A stretch of 24,392 nucleotides of DNA, taken from assembly GCF_036311985.1 (NCBI RefSeq), contig NZ_JAZDCJ010000048.1, one strand, 5' to 3'. Shown here in pieces: positions 1 through 8,775 of the stretch. The notes below the pieces were generated by a model. It was given only the letters and a program-made list of their open reading frames with translations, did not search any database and was not told where the DNA came from. A program made the translations under genes and the position numbers. Source of the DNA: JAZDCJ01 sp036311985. GTDB lineage: Bacteria; Actinomycetota; Actinomycetes; Actinomycetales; Micrococcaceae. Within the stretch, counting starts at the first letter, position 1; every line of letters starts with the position of its first letter.

Positions 1-1
1 C

Positions 2-1333
2 ACCACGTATGAGCCGGTGGTCGCGGGGTCGTTGACGGCGTCGTTGGCCGCGTTGGATCCGGAGGTCGCTGCGGGGATCGACGCGGAGCTGTCGCGGCAG
101 CGGGGCGGTCTGGAGATGATCGCTTCGGAGAACCACACGGCGCAGGCGGTGATGGCGGCGCAGGGTTCGGTGTTGACGAACAAGTACGCCGAAGGGTATC
201 CGGGGCGGCGCTACTACGGTGGGTGCGAGCACGTGGACGTGATCGAGTCGCTGGCGATCGAGCGGGTCAAGGCGCTCTTCGGGGCGGGTTTCGCGAACGT
301 GCAGCCGCATTCGGGGGCCCAGGCCAACGCGTCGGTGATGCACGCGCTGATCCGTCCCGGCGACACGGTGCTGGGGTTGAATCTGGCCCATGGCGGGCAC
401 TTGACGCACGGGATGAAGATCAACTTCTCCGGCCGCTTGTACACGATCGTCCCGTACGGGGTGGACGAGTCCAGCTACGAGGTGGACATGGACGAGGTCG
501 AGGCCCTGGCGTTGGAGCACCGGCCGAAGCTGATCGTGGCCGGTTGGTCGGCGTATCCGCGGCAGCTGGACTTCGCCCGCTTCCGGGCGATCGCGGATGC
601 GGTCGGGGCGTACCTGATGGTGGACATGGCGCATTTCGCGGGCCTGGTCGCGGCTGGGCTGCATCCCTCCCCGGTCCCGCACGCGCACGTGGTGACCTCC
701 ACGACGCACAAGACGCTGGCGGGCCCGCGCGGCGGAATCATCCTCTCCAACGATCCGGAGATCGCCAAGAAGGTCAACTCCGCGGTGTTCCCGGGCCAGC
801 AGGGCGGGCCGTTGGAGCACGTGATCGCGGGCAAGGCGGTCGCGTTCAAGATCGCCGCGGGCGAGGAGTTCGCCGAACGCCAGGCGCGGACCCTGGCCGG
901 GGCGCGGATCCTGGCCGAACGCCTCACCCGCCCGGACGTGGCCTCGCGGGGGATCAGCGTCTTGACCGGGGGCACGGACGTGCACCTGGTGCTGGTGGAC
1001 CTGCGGGACTCGGTGCTCGACGGGCAGCAGGCGGAGGATCTGCTCGCGTCCGTGGAGATCACGGTGAACCGCAACGCGGTCCCGTTCGATCCGCGCCCGC
1101 CGATGGTGACCTCGGGGCTGCGGATCGGGACCCCGGCCCTGGCCACACGCGGCTTCTCCGAGGCAGCGTTCGCCGAGGTCGCGGACGTGATCGCCGAGGC
1201 CCTGATCGCCGGGACCGACGAAAACGGTGCCGATCCGGAGACCCTGGCCGGCCTGAAGGAACGCGTCGAGGCCCTCGCCACCGCCCACCCCCTCTACCCG
1301 GACCTGCCGAACCTCGAAACGATGGGAGCCTGA
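2..1333 (+). CDS. glyA: Serine hydroxymethyltransferase, probably 5'-truncated by the window edge
   Basis: PLP enzyme that interconverts glycine plus 5,10-methylene-THF and serine plus THF. Hallmarks are the N-terminal GLEMIASEN block, the NKYAEGYPGRRYYGG block, and the Schiff-base lysine in STTHKTLAGPRGG (K232 counting from the GTG at 17). The C-terminal domain is complete. The frame stays open to base 2, and the GTG at 17 has no Shine-Dalgarno site before it, so translation probably starts upstream of the window; this is an inference. The stop at 1331-1333 is followed after 2 nt by soxB. Placed first in the sarcosine operon, it would consume both the glycine and the methylene-THF made by sarcosine oxidase. 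The first 800 bases use many G-ending and TTG codons, while the last third is C-ending like the rest of the operon. Confidence 0.95.
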   Translation, partial: TTYEPVVAGSLTASLAALDPEVAAGIDAELSRQRGGLEMIASENHTAQAVMAAQGSVLTNKYAEGYPGRRYYGGCEHVDVIESLAIERVKALFGAGFANVQPHSGAQANASVMHALIRPGDTVLGLNLAHGGHLTHGMKINFSGRLYTIVPYGVDESSYEVDMDEVEALALEHRPKLIVAGWSAYPRQLDFARFRAIADAVGAYLMVDMAHFAGLVAAGLHPSPVPHAHVVTSTTHKTLAGPRGGIILSNDPEIAKKVNSAVFPGQQGGPLEHVIAGKAVAFKIAAGEEFAERQARTLAGARILAERLTRPDVASRGISVLTGGTDVHLVLVDLRDSVLDGQQAEDLLASVEITVNRNAVPFDPRPPMVTSGLRIGTPALATRGFSEAAFAEVADVIAEALIAGTDENGADPETLAGLKERVEALATAHPLYPDLPNLETMGA

Positions 1334-1335
1334 CC

Positions 1336-2553
1336 ATGGCCGACCTGCTTCCGGAGCACCCGGACTTCCTCTGGCGCAACCCCGACCCCAAGCCGGGCTA
1401 CGACGCCGTCATCGTCGGCGGCGGCGGCCACGGCCTCGCCACCGCCTACTTCCTCGCCAAGAACCACGGGATGACCAACATCGCGGTCCTGGAACGCGGT
1501 TGGCTCGCGGGCGGCAACATGGCCCGCAACACCACGATCATCCGCTCCAACTACCTGTGGGACGAATCCGCCGCGATCTACGAGCACTCGCTCAAGCTCT
1601 GGGAGCAGCTGCCGGAGGAGCTCGAGTACGACTTCCTCTTCTCCCAGCGCGGCGTCATGAACCTGGCCCATACCCTCGGCGACGTCCGCGAGTCCCAGCG
1701 CCGCGTCAACGCCAACGTCCTCAACGGGGTCGACGCCGAATGGCTCACCCCGGAGCAGGTCAAGGAACTGTGCCCGATCATCAACATCGGCGACGACATC
1801 CGCTACCCCGTCATGGGCGCCACCTACCAGCCGCGGGCCGGCATCGCCAAGCACGACCACGTCGCGTGGGCCTTCGCCCGCAAGTGCGACGAGATGGGCG
1901 TGGACATCATCCAGAACTGCGAGGTCACCGGATTCATCAAGGACGGCAACCGCGTCATCGGCGTCGAGACCTCGCGCGGTCGGATCAACGCCGGCAAGGT
2001 CGGCCTCGCCGCCGCGGGCCACTCCTCCGTCCTCGCCGAGTTGGCCGGGTTCCGCCTGCCGATCCAGTCCCACCCCCTGCAGGCACTCGTCTCGGAGCTC
2101 TTCGAACCGGTCCACCCCACGGTCGTCATGTCCAACCACGTCCACGTGTACGTCTCGCAGGCGCACAAGGGCGAACTCGTCATGGGCGCAGGCGTCGACA
2201 CCTACAACGGCTACGGCCAGCGCGGCGCGTTCCACGTGATCGAGGAGCAGATGGCCGCCGCGGTGGAGCTGTTCCCCATCTTCGCCCGCGCGCATCTGCT
2301 GCGCACATGGGGCGGGATCGTCGACGTGACACTCGACGCCTCCCCGATCGTCTCCACGACGCCGATCGACGAGCTCTTCGTCAATTGCGGCTGGGGCACC
2401 GGCGGCTTCAAGGGCACCCCCGGCGCGGGCTACGCGTTCGCCCACACGATCGCCACGGGCGAGGCCCACCCCCTCAACGCCCCGTTCTCGCTGGACCGCT
2501 TCGAGACCGGGCACCTCATCGACGAACACGGCGCCGCCGCCGTGGCCCACTAG
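1336..2553 (+). CDS. soxB: Sarcosine oxidase beta subunit, 405 aa
   Basis: Catalytic flavoprotein subunit of heterotetrameric sarcosine oxidase, which demethylates sarcosine to glycine using O2. The N-terminal dinucleotide fold VIVGGGGHG (G28-G33) binds FAD. The segment AGIAKHDHVAW holds H173 and H175; in the characterised family the covalent FMN is attached to a histidine in this motif. The C-terminal GWGTGGFKGTPGAG block is typical of SoxB. The length matches the family norm of about 405 residues. The ATG at 1336 is only 2 nt after the glyA stop, with GGGAG in the end of glyA as ribosome binding site, so the two are probably translationally coupled. No key residue appears to be missing. The next gene, soxD, starts 11 nt downstream. 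Confidence 0.97.
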   Translation: MADLLPEHPDFLWRNPDPKPGYDAVIVGGGGHGLATAYFLAKNHGMTNIAVLERGWLAGGNMARNTTIIRSNYLWDESAAIYEHSLKLWEQLPEELEYDFLFSQRGVMNLAHTLGDVRESQRRVNANVLNGVDAEWLTPEQVKELCPIINIGDDIRYPVMGATYQPRAGIAKHDHVAWAFARKCDEMGVDIIQNCEVTGFIKDGNRVIGVETSRGRINAGKVGLAAAGHSSVLAELAGFRLPIQSHPLQALVSELFEPVHPTVVMSNHVHVYVSQAHKGELVMGAGVDTYNGYGQRGAFHVIEEQMAAAVELFPIFARAHLLRTWGGIVDVTLDASPIVSTTPIDELFVNCGWGTGGFKGTPGAGYAFAHTIATGEAHPLNAPFSLDRFETGHLIDEHGAAAVAH

Positions 2554-2564
2554 GAAGGACGGCC

Positions 2565-2858
2565 ATGCTACTGATCGACTGCCCCCACTGCGGACCCCGC
2601 GACGAGGTCGAGTTCCACTACGGCGGCCAGGCGCACGTCGCCTACCCCGCCGCGCCGGAAGAGCTGAGCGACCGCGAATGGGCGGAGTACCTCTTCTACC
2701 GCGAGAACCCCAAGGGCCTCTTCGCCGAACGCTGGCAGCACTCCACGGGGTGCCGCAAGTGGTTCAACGCCGTGCGCGACACGGCCAGCTACGAGTTCAA
2801 GGCCGTCTACGCCATGGGCGCCGAACGGCCCACCGTCTTCGAAGGAGGAAGCAAGTGA
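2565..2858 (+). CDS. soxD: Sarcosine oxidase delta subunit (zinc subunit), 97 aa
   Basis: Small structural subunit of heterotetrameric sarcosine oxidase. It carries one zinc ion and helps assemble the complex. The zinc ligands known for this family (two N-terminal Cys, then His and Cys) are visible as C6, C9, H59 and C63 in CPHC and HSTGC, with spacing identical to that described for the Arthrobacter/Corynebacterium-type protein. The start ATG follows GGAAGGA at a normal distance. The C-terminus ends in EGGSK, encoded by the purine-rich stretch that also serves as the soxA ribosome binding site. The stop overlaps the soxA GTG by 4 nt, so coupling is expected. Confidence 0.97.
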   Translation: MLLIDCPHCGPRDEVEFHYGGQAHVAYPAAPEELSDREWAEYLFYRENPKGLFAERWQHSTGCRKWFNAVRDTASYEFKAVYAMGAERPTVFEGGSK

Positions 2859-5764
2859 GCACCGCACGCCTGGACGCCGTCCGCGCCGCCGGCCACGGGA
2901 TCGACCGCACGCGGGAGGTCTCCTTCCGCGTCGACGGCCTGGACTACACGGGGTACGAGGGCGACACGCTCGCCAGCGCCCTCGTGGCTTCGGGCCGCCT
3001 TGACTGCGGCCCGTCGATGTACCTCGGCCGTCCCCGCGGCATCATGAGCGCCGGAGTCGAGGAGTCCAACGCCCTCGTGACCGTCCGCTCGCGCTTCCCC
3101 GGCCACGTCGACGAGTCCATGCTCCCGGCCACCACCGTGGAGCTCACCGACGGGCTCGAGGCGCGGTTCCTGAGCGGCCTCGGGACCCTCGACCCGCGCA
3201 AGGACGAGGCGGTGTACGACCGCAAGTACGTCCACGCGGACGTCCTCGTCGTCGGCGCCGGCCCGGCCGGCCTCGCCGCGGCCCGCGAGGCCGCCAAGAC
3301 GGGGGCCCGCACGATCCTGATGGACGACCAGCCCTCCGCCGGCGGCTCGCTGCTGTCCTCCCGCGGCGAGTCGATCGACGGCGTGGACGCCCTCGAGTGG
3401 GTGTCTTCCACGCTCGACCGGCTGGCCGGGGCGGAGGACTTCACCTACCTGCCCCGCACCACGGTCTTCGGCAGCTACGACGCGAACTACCTCGTCGCCG
3501 TCCAGCACCGTACCGACCACCTGCCGGCCCGCGAGCGCCGCGGCGTCTCCCGGCAGCGGATCTGGCACGTCCGCGCCTCCCGCGTGGTCCTGGCCACGGG
3601 CGCCCACGAGCGGCCGATCGTGTTCGCCAACAACGACCGGCCCGGCATCATGCTCGCCGGTGCCGTGCGCTCCTACCTGAACCGCTACGCGGCCGCCGCC
3701 GGGCGCAATGTCGTGGTCGCGACGACGAACGACTCCGCCTACGCCCTCGTCGAGGACCTGCACGCCGCCGGCCTCGGCACCGCCGTCGTCGTCGACTCCC
3801 GCCCGGCTCCTTCCCCCACGGCCGCGGCCGTGCTCGAGGCGACCGGCGTGCGCGGGGTCTTCGGCTCCGCCGTCGTGGACACGGCCGGCGCGGGCACCGC
3901 CGGCCGGGTCAGCTCCGTGGACGTGTCCCGGATCGACGACGCCGGCCGGCCGAGCGGTGCGGTCGAGACCGTCGAGGCGGACCTCCTCGCCGTCTCCGGC
4001 GGCTTCTCCCCCGTGGTCCACCTGCACAGCCAGCGTCAGGGCCGGATCGTCTGGAACGAGGACATCGCGGCGTTCGTCCCGGGCTCCCCCGTCGCGGAGC
4101 AGGAGCTCGCGGGCGCGGCCACGGGCTCCTACTCCCTCCACGAGGCGCTCTCCCAGGGCGCCCTCGCCGGCCACCGCGCGGCCCGGGCCGCGGGACGCCA
4201 GGCGCCGCTCGTGGTGCCCTCGGCCCCGGCCGGCGACACCGGCCCCGTCCGGCCCCTGTGGCTGGTCCCGGGGCTGACCGGCGAACCGGCCGGCTGGTCC
4301 ACGCACTTCGTGGATCTGCAGCGGGACCAGACCGTGGCCGACGTGCTGCGCGCGACCGGCGCCGGCATGCGCTCCGTGGAGCACGTCAAGCGCTACACCT
4401 CGATCTCCACGGCCAACGACCAGGGCAAGACGAGCGGTGTCAACGCCATCGGCGTGATCGCGGCCGCCCTGAATGAGCCGGACCTCGGCTCGATCGGCAC
4501 GACGACGTTCCGGGCGCCGTTCACGCCCGTCGCGTTCACGGCCCTCGCGGGCAGGCAGCGCGGCGAGCTGTTCGATCCCGCCCGGATCACCTCGATCCAC
4601 CCGTGGCACGTGGCCCGCGGCGCCCTCTTCGAGGATGTCGGGCAGTGGAAGCGCCCCTGGTACTACCCGCGGCCCGGCGAGGACATGGACGCGGCCGTGC
4701 TGCGCGAGTGCGCCGCCGTGCGGGAGTCCGTGGGGTTCATGGACGCCACGACGCTGGGCAAGATCGAGATCCGCGGCACGGACGCGGGCGAGTTCCTGAA
4801 CCGCGTCTATACCAACGCGTTCAAGAAGCTCGCCCCGGGCATGGGCCGGTACGGAGTGATGTGCACCCCCGATGGCATGGTGTTCGACGACGGCGTGACC
4901 CTGCGCCTGGACGAGGACCGCTACTTCATGACCACGACGACGGGCGGCGCCGCCAAGGTCCTCGATTGGCTCGAGGAGTGGCACCAGACGGAGTGGCCGG
5001 AGCTCGACGTGGTCTGCACTTCCGTCACGGAGCAGTGGGGCACCGTCGCCGTCGTGGGGCCGAAGTCCCGCGCCGTGATCGCGAAACTGGCCCCTGAGCT
5101 GGACCTCGACAACGAGTCGTTCAAGTTCATGGCCTTCCGCGAGACGACGCTGGCCAACGGGATCCCCGCGCGGATCTGCCGGATCTCCTTCTCCGGCGAA
5201 CTGGCGTTCGAAATCAACGTCGAGGCGTTCTACGGGCTGGCCGTCTGGGAGGCCGTCGCCGAGGCCGGGGCGGAGTTCGGGATCACTCCGTACGGCACCG
5301 AGACCATGCACGTGCTGCGCGCCGAGAAGGGCTTCATCATCGTCGGCCAGGACACCGACGGCACGGTGACGCCGCAGGACGCCGGCATGGACTGGGTCGT
5401 CTCCAAGGCCAAGGACTTCATCGGCAGGCGCTCGTTCGCCCGCCAGGACACCTCGCGCACCGACCGCAAGCACCTCGTCGGCGTGCTCCCCGTGGACGCC
5501 GCCACGCGGCTCCCGGAGGGGGCGCAGCTCGTCACGGCGGGCACGCCCATCACGCCGGCGGAGGCACCCGTGCCGATGATCGGCCACGTCACCTCCTCCT
5601 ACCTCTCCGCCACCCTGGGCCGCCCGTTCGGCCTGGCCCTGGTCGACAACGGCCGCCACCGGATCGGCGAGGTCGTCCAGGCCCCGCTCGACGGCCGGCT
5701 CGTCGACGTCGAAATCACATCCCCCGTCCTCTACGACCCCGAAGGGAGCCGTCGCGATGGCTGA
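2855..5764 (+). CDS. soxA: Sarcosine oxidase alpha subunit, 969 aa
   Basis: Large subunit of heterotetrameric sarcosine oxidase. It binds NAD+ and, in its C-terminal domain, tetrahydrofolate, which captures the formaldehyde equivalent as 5,10-methylene-THF. The start is GTG at 2855, overlapping the soxD stop and preceded 6 nt upstream by GGAGG. Domains in order: N-terminal ferredoxin-like fold without cluster cysteines (about residues 15-110), a dinucleotide-binding domain with VVGAGPAGLAA (G134, G136, G139), a second ATGAHERP strand near residue 250, and a GcvT-like aminomethyltransferase domain from about 580 to the end. The length is normal for the family. The last 8 nt overlap soxG. The whole gene has very strong C/G third-position bias, which also creates a long spurious open frame on the opposite strand. 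Confidence 0.97.
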   Translation: MSTARLDAVRAAGHGIDRTREVSFRVDGLDYTGYEGDTLASALVASGRLDCGPSMYLGRPRGIMSAGVEESNALVTVRSRFPGHVDESMLPATTVELTDGLEARFLSGLGTLDPRKDEAVYDRKYVHADVLVVGAGPAGLAAAREAAKTGARTILMDDQPSAGGSLLSSRGESIDGVDALEWVSSTLDRLAGAEDFTYLPRTTVFGSYDANYLVAVQHRTDHLPARERRGVSRQRIWHVRASRVVLATGAHERPIVFANNDRPGIMLAGAVRSYLNRYAAAAGRNVVVATTNDSAYALVEDLHAAGLGTAVVVDSRPAPSPTAAAVLEATGVRGVFGSAVVDTAGAGTAGRVSSVDVSRIDDAGRPSGAVETVEADLLAVSGGFSPVVHLHSQRQGRIVWNEDIAAFVPGSPVAEQELAGAATGSYSLHEALSQGALAGHRAARAAGRQAPLVVPSAPAGDTGPVRPLWLVPGLTGEPAGWSTHFVDLQRDQTVADVLRATGAGMRSVEHVKRYTSISTANDQGKTSGVNAIGVIAAALNEPDLGSIGTTTFRAPFTPVAFTALAGRQRGELFDPARITSIHPWHVARGALFEDVGQWKRPWYYPRPGEDMDAAVLRECAAVRESVGFMDATTLGKIEIRGTDAGEFLNRVYTNAFKKLAPGMGRYGVMCTPDGMVFDDGVTLRLDEDRYFMTTTTGGAAKVLDWLEEWHQTEWPELDVVCTSVTEQWGTVAVVGPKSRAVIAKLAPELDLDNESFKFMAFRETTLANGIPARICRISFSGELAFEINVEAFYGLAVWEAVAEAGAEFGITPYGTETMHVLRAEKGFIIVGQDTDGTVTPQDAGMDWVVSKAKDFIGRRSFARQDTSRTDRKHLVGVLPVDAATRLPEGAQLVTAGTPITPAEAPVPMIGHVTSSYLSATLGRPFGLALVDNGRHRIGEVVQAPLDGRLVDVEITSPVLYDPEGSRRDG

Positions 5765-6464
5765 GAACACCCTGACCGCAACCGCCGGCACGGCGCGCAC
5801 CGCCGACCACGGAACCCCCACGACGCCTGACACCGTTCCGGCCCCCGCCCCGGCCTCCGCGCTCGACGCCCTGCGCTCCTCGCCCGCGGCGCACCTGGCC
5901 GCCCAGATGGCCGCGGCGGCCGTGGAGGGCGAACGCGCCGTGTCCCTGCGCGAGATCGCCTTCAGCGTCCAGCTGGGGCTGCGTGCCGTGCCGGGATCCG
6001 ACTCCGCGGCGGCCCTCGAGCGGGCCCTCGGCGTACCGCTGCCGGCCCGCGCCGGCGAGGTCACGGGCGAGGCCTCGGCTCAGCACGTGCTGTGGCTGTC
6101 CCCCGACGAGTTCCTCGCCGTCGACGTCTCCCGGCGCCAGCTTCCGGGCGCCGTCGACGGGGCCGCCGCGGCGCTCGAGGGCCTCCCCGGCCAGGCCGTG
6201 GACCTCTCCGCCAACCGCACGGTCCTGGAGCTGTCCGGGCCGAGTGCGCGGGCCGTGCTGGAGAAGGGCTGCCACGCGGACCTGCACCCGCGCGCCTTCG
6301 CGGTCGGCACCGCCGTCGCGACCCAGCTCGGGCCCGTGCCCGTCCTGCTGCACCACGCGGGTCCGGACGTGTTCCGCCTGTTCCCGCGGGCCTCCTTCGC
6401 CGACTACCTGGTGCGCTGGCTCCTGGACGCCATGGCGGAGTTCGCCGGCGACGAGGTGCCGTAG
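5757..6464 (+). CDS. soxG: Sarcosine oxidase gamma subunit, 235 aa
   Basis: Fourth subunit of sarcosine oxidase, related in fold to the folate-binding domain of aminomethyltransferase and needed for assembly of the tetramer. The LSANRTVLELSGPSARAVLEKG block and the following CHADLHPRAF segment are characteristic of SoxG. The start ATG lies inside the end of soxA (8-nt overlap) and follows GAAGGGAG. Residues 1-40 are an Ala/Thr/Pro-rich, low-complexity extension that makes the protein somewhat longer than the usual roughly 200 residues; a later start is possible, but no better ribosome binding site is seen inside. The gene stops 2 nt before sdaA. Confidence 0.93.
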   Translation: MAENTLTATAGTARTADHGTPTTPDTVPAPAPASALDALRSSPAAHLAAQMAAAAVEGERAVSLREIAFSVQLGLRAVPGSDSAAALERALGVPLPARAGEVTGEASAQHVLWLSPDEFLAVDVSRRQLPGAVDGAAAALEGLPGQAVDLSANRTVLELSGPSARAVLEKGCHADLHPRAFAVGTAVATQLGPVPVLLHHAGPDVFRLFPRASFADYLVRWLLDAMAEFAGDEVP

Positions 6465-6466
6465 CC

Positions 6467-7861
6467 ATGGACCTCTCGGTCCTGGACCTGTTCTCCATCG
6501 GCATCGGCCCCTCCTCCTCGCACACGGTGGGGCCGATGCGGGCGGCACGGCGCTTCACGTCCGAGCTCGCGTCCGCGGGGCTGCTGACCTCGACGGCGCG
6601 GGTCAAGGCGGAGCTGTTCGGCTCGCTCGGCGCCACGGGGATCGGGCACGGTTCGGATGCCGCGGTGGTCCTGGGCCTGGCGGGCTGCGACCCGGAGACG
6701 GTCGACGCCGACGCCGCGCCGGGGATCGTCGCCGACGCGGTTCACTCGGGCAAGATCAGCCTCGGCGGGGCCCACGAGGTCGCGTTCGAGCGGTCCCGGG
6801 ACGTTCTCCTGCACCGGCGGCGCAGCCTTCCGGGGCACCCGAACGCCCTGCGCCTGACGGCCTACGGGTACGACGCCGGGGCGCTGGCCGAGCGCGACTA
6901 CTACTCCGTGGGCGGTGGGTTCGTCGTCGCGGCCGAGGAGGCCGGGGGCCCGGTCCCCGCGGCCTCCGGTGCGGGGGCCGCGCCGGAGCTCCCCTACCCG
7001 TTCGCGAGCGGCGACGAGCTGCTGCGGCGGTGCCGCGAATCGGGGCTGTCGATCGCGGACGTGATGCGCGCCAACGAGTCGGCCCGCGGCGACCTCGCCG
7101 ACATCGAGGCGGGGCTGCTGCGGATCTGGGACGTCATGCAGGAATGCGTCGAGAACGGGTGCACGCGCACCGAGGCGACGCTGCCCGGGGGACTCAAGGT
7201 CCGGCGTCGTGCCCCCGCGCTGCGGGAGCAGTTGCGCCGGCAGGAGGCCGAGCGCACGCTCGAGGACCCGTTGTGGGCCATGGAATGGGTCAACCTCTAC
7301 GCGCTCGCGGTGAACGAGGAGAACGCCTCGGGCGGGAGGATCGTCACGGCTCCGACCAACGGCGCCGCGGGAATCATCCCGGCCGTCCTGCACTACTACA
7401 CGCGCTTCGTGGGCGGCGGAGAGGAGCAGGTGCTGGACTTCCTCTTCACCGCCGGTGCGATCGGCATGCTGTTCAAGCGCAACGCCTCGATCTCGGGGGC
7501 TGAGGTGGGGTGCCAGGGCGAGGTCGGCTCGGCCTGCTCCATGGCCGCCGGGGCGTTGTGCGCCGTGCTCGGCGGGACGCCGGAGCACGTGGAGAACGCC
7601 GCGGAGATCGGGATCGAACACAATCTCGGGCTCACGTGCGATCCGGTCGGCGGACTCGTCCAGGTGCCCTGCATCGAACGCAACGCGATCGCATCGGTCA
7701 AGGCCATCAACGCGGCCCGCCTGGCCAGGGCCGGGGACGGGGAGCACCGGGTCAGCCTCGACCAGGCCATCAAGACGATGCGCGAGACCGGCGCGGACAT
7801 GAAATCCAAGTACAAGGAGACCTCGCGCGGCGGACTCGCCGTGAACGTGGTCGAATGCTGA
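6467..7861 (+). CDS. sdaA: L-serine ammonia-lyase (iron-sulfur type), 464 aa
   Basis: Deaminates L-serine to pyruvate and ammonia with a 4Fe-4S cluster, so serine made by GlyA enters central metabolism. This is the single-chain form. The beta domain (about 1-165) begins with the GPSSSHTVGPM motif (residues 14-24), and the alpha catalytic domain follows. The cluster cysteines are C349, C391 and C402. Their spacing (42 and 11 residues) is the same as for the ligands C343, C385 and C396 of the Legionella enzyme; an extra C357 lies in SACSM. The C-terminus ends in a cysteine (VVEC), as in other family members, where the C-terminal Cys can occupy the active site. It starts 2 nt after soxG and is followed by purU after 16 nt. 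Confidence 0.96.
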   Translation: MDLSVLDLFSIGIGPSSSHTVGPMRAARRFTSELASAGLLTSTARVKAELFGSLGATGIGHGSDAAVVLGLAGCDPETVDADAAPGIVADAVHSGKISLGGAHEVAFERSRDVLLHRRRSLPGHPNALRLTAYGYDAGALAERDYYSVGGGFVVAAEEAGGPVPAASGAGAAPELPYPFASGDELLRRCRESGLSIADVMRANESARGDLADIEAGLLRIWDVMQECVENGCTRTEATLPGGLKVRRRAPALREQLRRQEAERTLEDPLWAMEWVNLYALAVNEENASGGRIVTAPTNGAAGIIPAVLHYYTRFVGGGEEQVLDFLFTAGAIGMLFKRNASISGAEVGCQGEVGSACSMAAGALCAVLGGTPEHVENAAEIGIEHNLGLTCDPVGGLVQVPCIERNAIASVKAINAARLARAGDGEHRVSLDQAIKTMRETGADMKSKYKETSRGGLAVNVVEC

Positions 7862-7877
7862 GACGGAAGGACACCAC

Positions 7878-8732
7878 ATGCCCAGCGCGCCCGGGGAGCA
7901 CATCCTCACCTTCGACAGCCCGGAGCGGCCCGGGATCGTCCACGCCGTGACCGGCGCGCTCCTGCGCCACGGCGGGGACATCCGCGAGCTGAAGCAGTTC
8001 GACGACCTGCACCACGGCCACTTCTTCCTGCGCGTCCACTTCGCCGCGGACGGCGACGCCGGGCCGCTGCGCGCGGAGCTCGCGGAACTGGCCGGTTCGT
8101 TCGAGGCGCGGTGGGAGCTGCGGCCGGCGAGCGCCCGGCGGCGCGTGCTGATCATGGTCTCGAAGTTCGACCACTGCCTCAACGACCTGCTCTTCCGGAC
8201 CCGGATCGGCGAGCTGCCGATCGAGATCGGCGCGGTCGTCTCCAACCATCCGGACCACCGGCAGTCGGTCGAGTGGCATGGCATCCCGTTCTTCCACGTC
8301 CCCGTCACCGCGGCGGGCAAGCCGGAGGCGGAGGCGAAGCTCCTGGAGCTCGTGGAGCGCTTCGAGATCGACCTGGTGGTGCTGGCCCGCTACATGCAGG
8401 TGCTCTCCGACGACCTCGCCCGCCAGCTGACGGGCCGGGCCATCAACATCCACCACTCCTTCCTGCCGTCCTTCAAGGGCGCCAAGCCGTACCACCAGGC
8501 GTTCGCGCGGGGCGTGAAGACCGTGGGCGCCACGGCGCACTACGTCAACAGCGAGCTCGACGAGGGCCCGATCATCGCCCAGCAGGTGGTCGAGGTGGAC
8601 CACACCTTCACGCCGGAGGACCTCGTAGCGGCTGGCCGGGACACGGAGTGCAAGGCCCTGTCCAACGCGGTGCGCTGGCACTGCGAGGGCCGGGTGTTCC
8701 TCAACGGGAACCGGACGGTCGTACTGCGCTGA
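7878..8732 (+). CDS. purU: Formyltetrahydrofolate deformylase, 284 aa
   Basis: Hydrolyses 10-formyl-THF to formate and THF, which rebalances the folate pool when sarcosine demethylation loads it with one-carbon units. An N-terminal ACT domain (about residues 8-85, with SPERPGIVHAVTGAL) is followed by a formyltransferase catalytic domain (about 88-284). The catalytic triad of the family is visible as N190 and H192 in NIHHSFLPSF and D228 in ELDEGPI. The ATG at 7878 is preceded by GGAAGGA. It is the last gene of the operon: a perfect inverted repeat begins with the first base after its stop codon. PurU with sarcosine oxidase genes is a known association in actinomycetes and other sarcosine degraders. 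Confidence 0.96.
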   Translation: MPSAPGEHILTFDSPERPGIVHAVTGALLRHGGDIRELKQFDDLHHGHFFLRVHFAADGDAGPLRAELAELAGSFEARWELRPASARRRVLIMVSKFDHCLNDLLFRTRIGELPIEIGAVVSNHPDHRQSVEWHGIPFFHVPVTAAGKPEAEAKLLELVERFEIDLVVLARYMQVLSDDLARQLTGRAINIHHSFLPSFKGAKPYHQAFARGVKTVGATAHYVNSELDEGPIIAQQVVEVDHTFTPEDLVAAGRDTECKALSNAVRWHCEGRVFLNGNRTVVLR

Positions 8733-8760
8733 GCGGCCGGGGCCCACGGGCCCCGGCCGC
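8733..8760. terminator. Bidirectional hairpin terminator after purU
   Basis: A perfect inverted repeat, two 13-base arms (GCGGCCGGGGCCC and its complement) around a 2-base centre, starts immediately after the purU stop. It lies between convergent genes (purU and the minus-strand gene ending at 8776), so it can serve both. There is no T-tract, which is usual in high-GC actinomycetes. Confidence 0.8.
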
Positions 8761-8775
8761 CGACTCCGGTCCGCC

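Noticed and set aside
2807..6064. A 1085-codon open frame on the minus strand opposite soxA and soxG
   Set aside because: Its product is dominated by Gly, Arg, Ala, Val and Asp without domain patterns. It mirrors the strong C/G third-position bias of soxA, which has clear domains.
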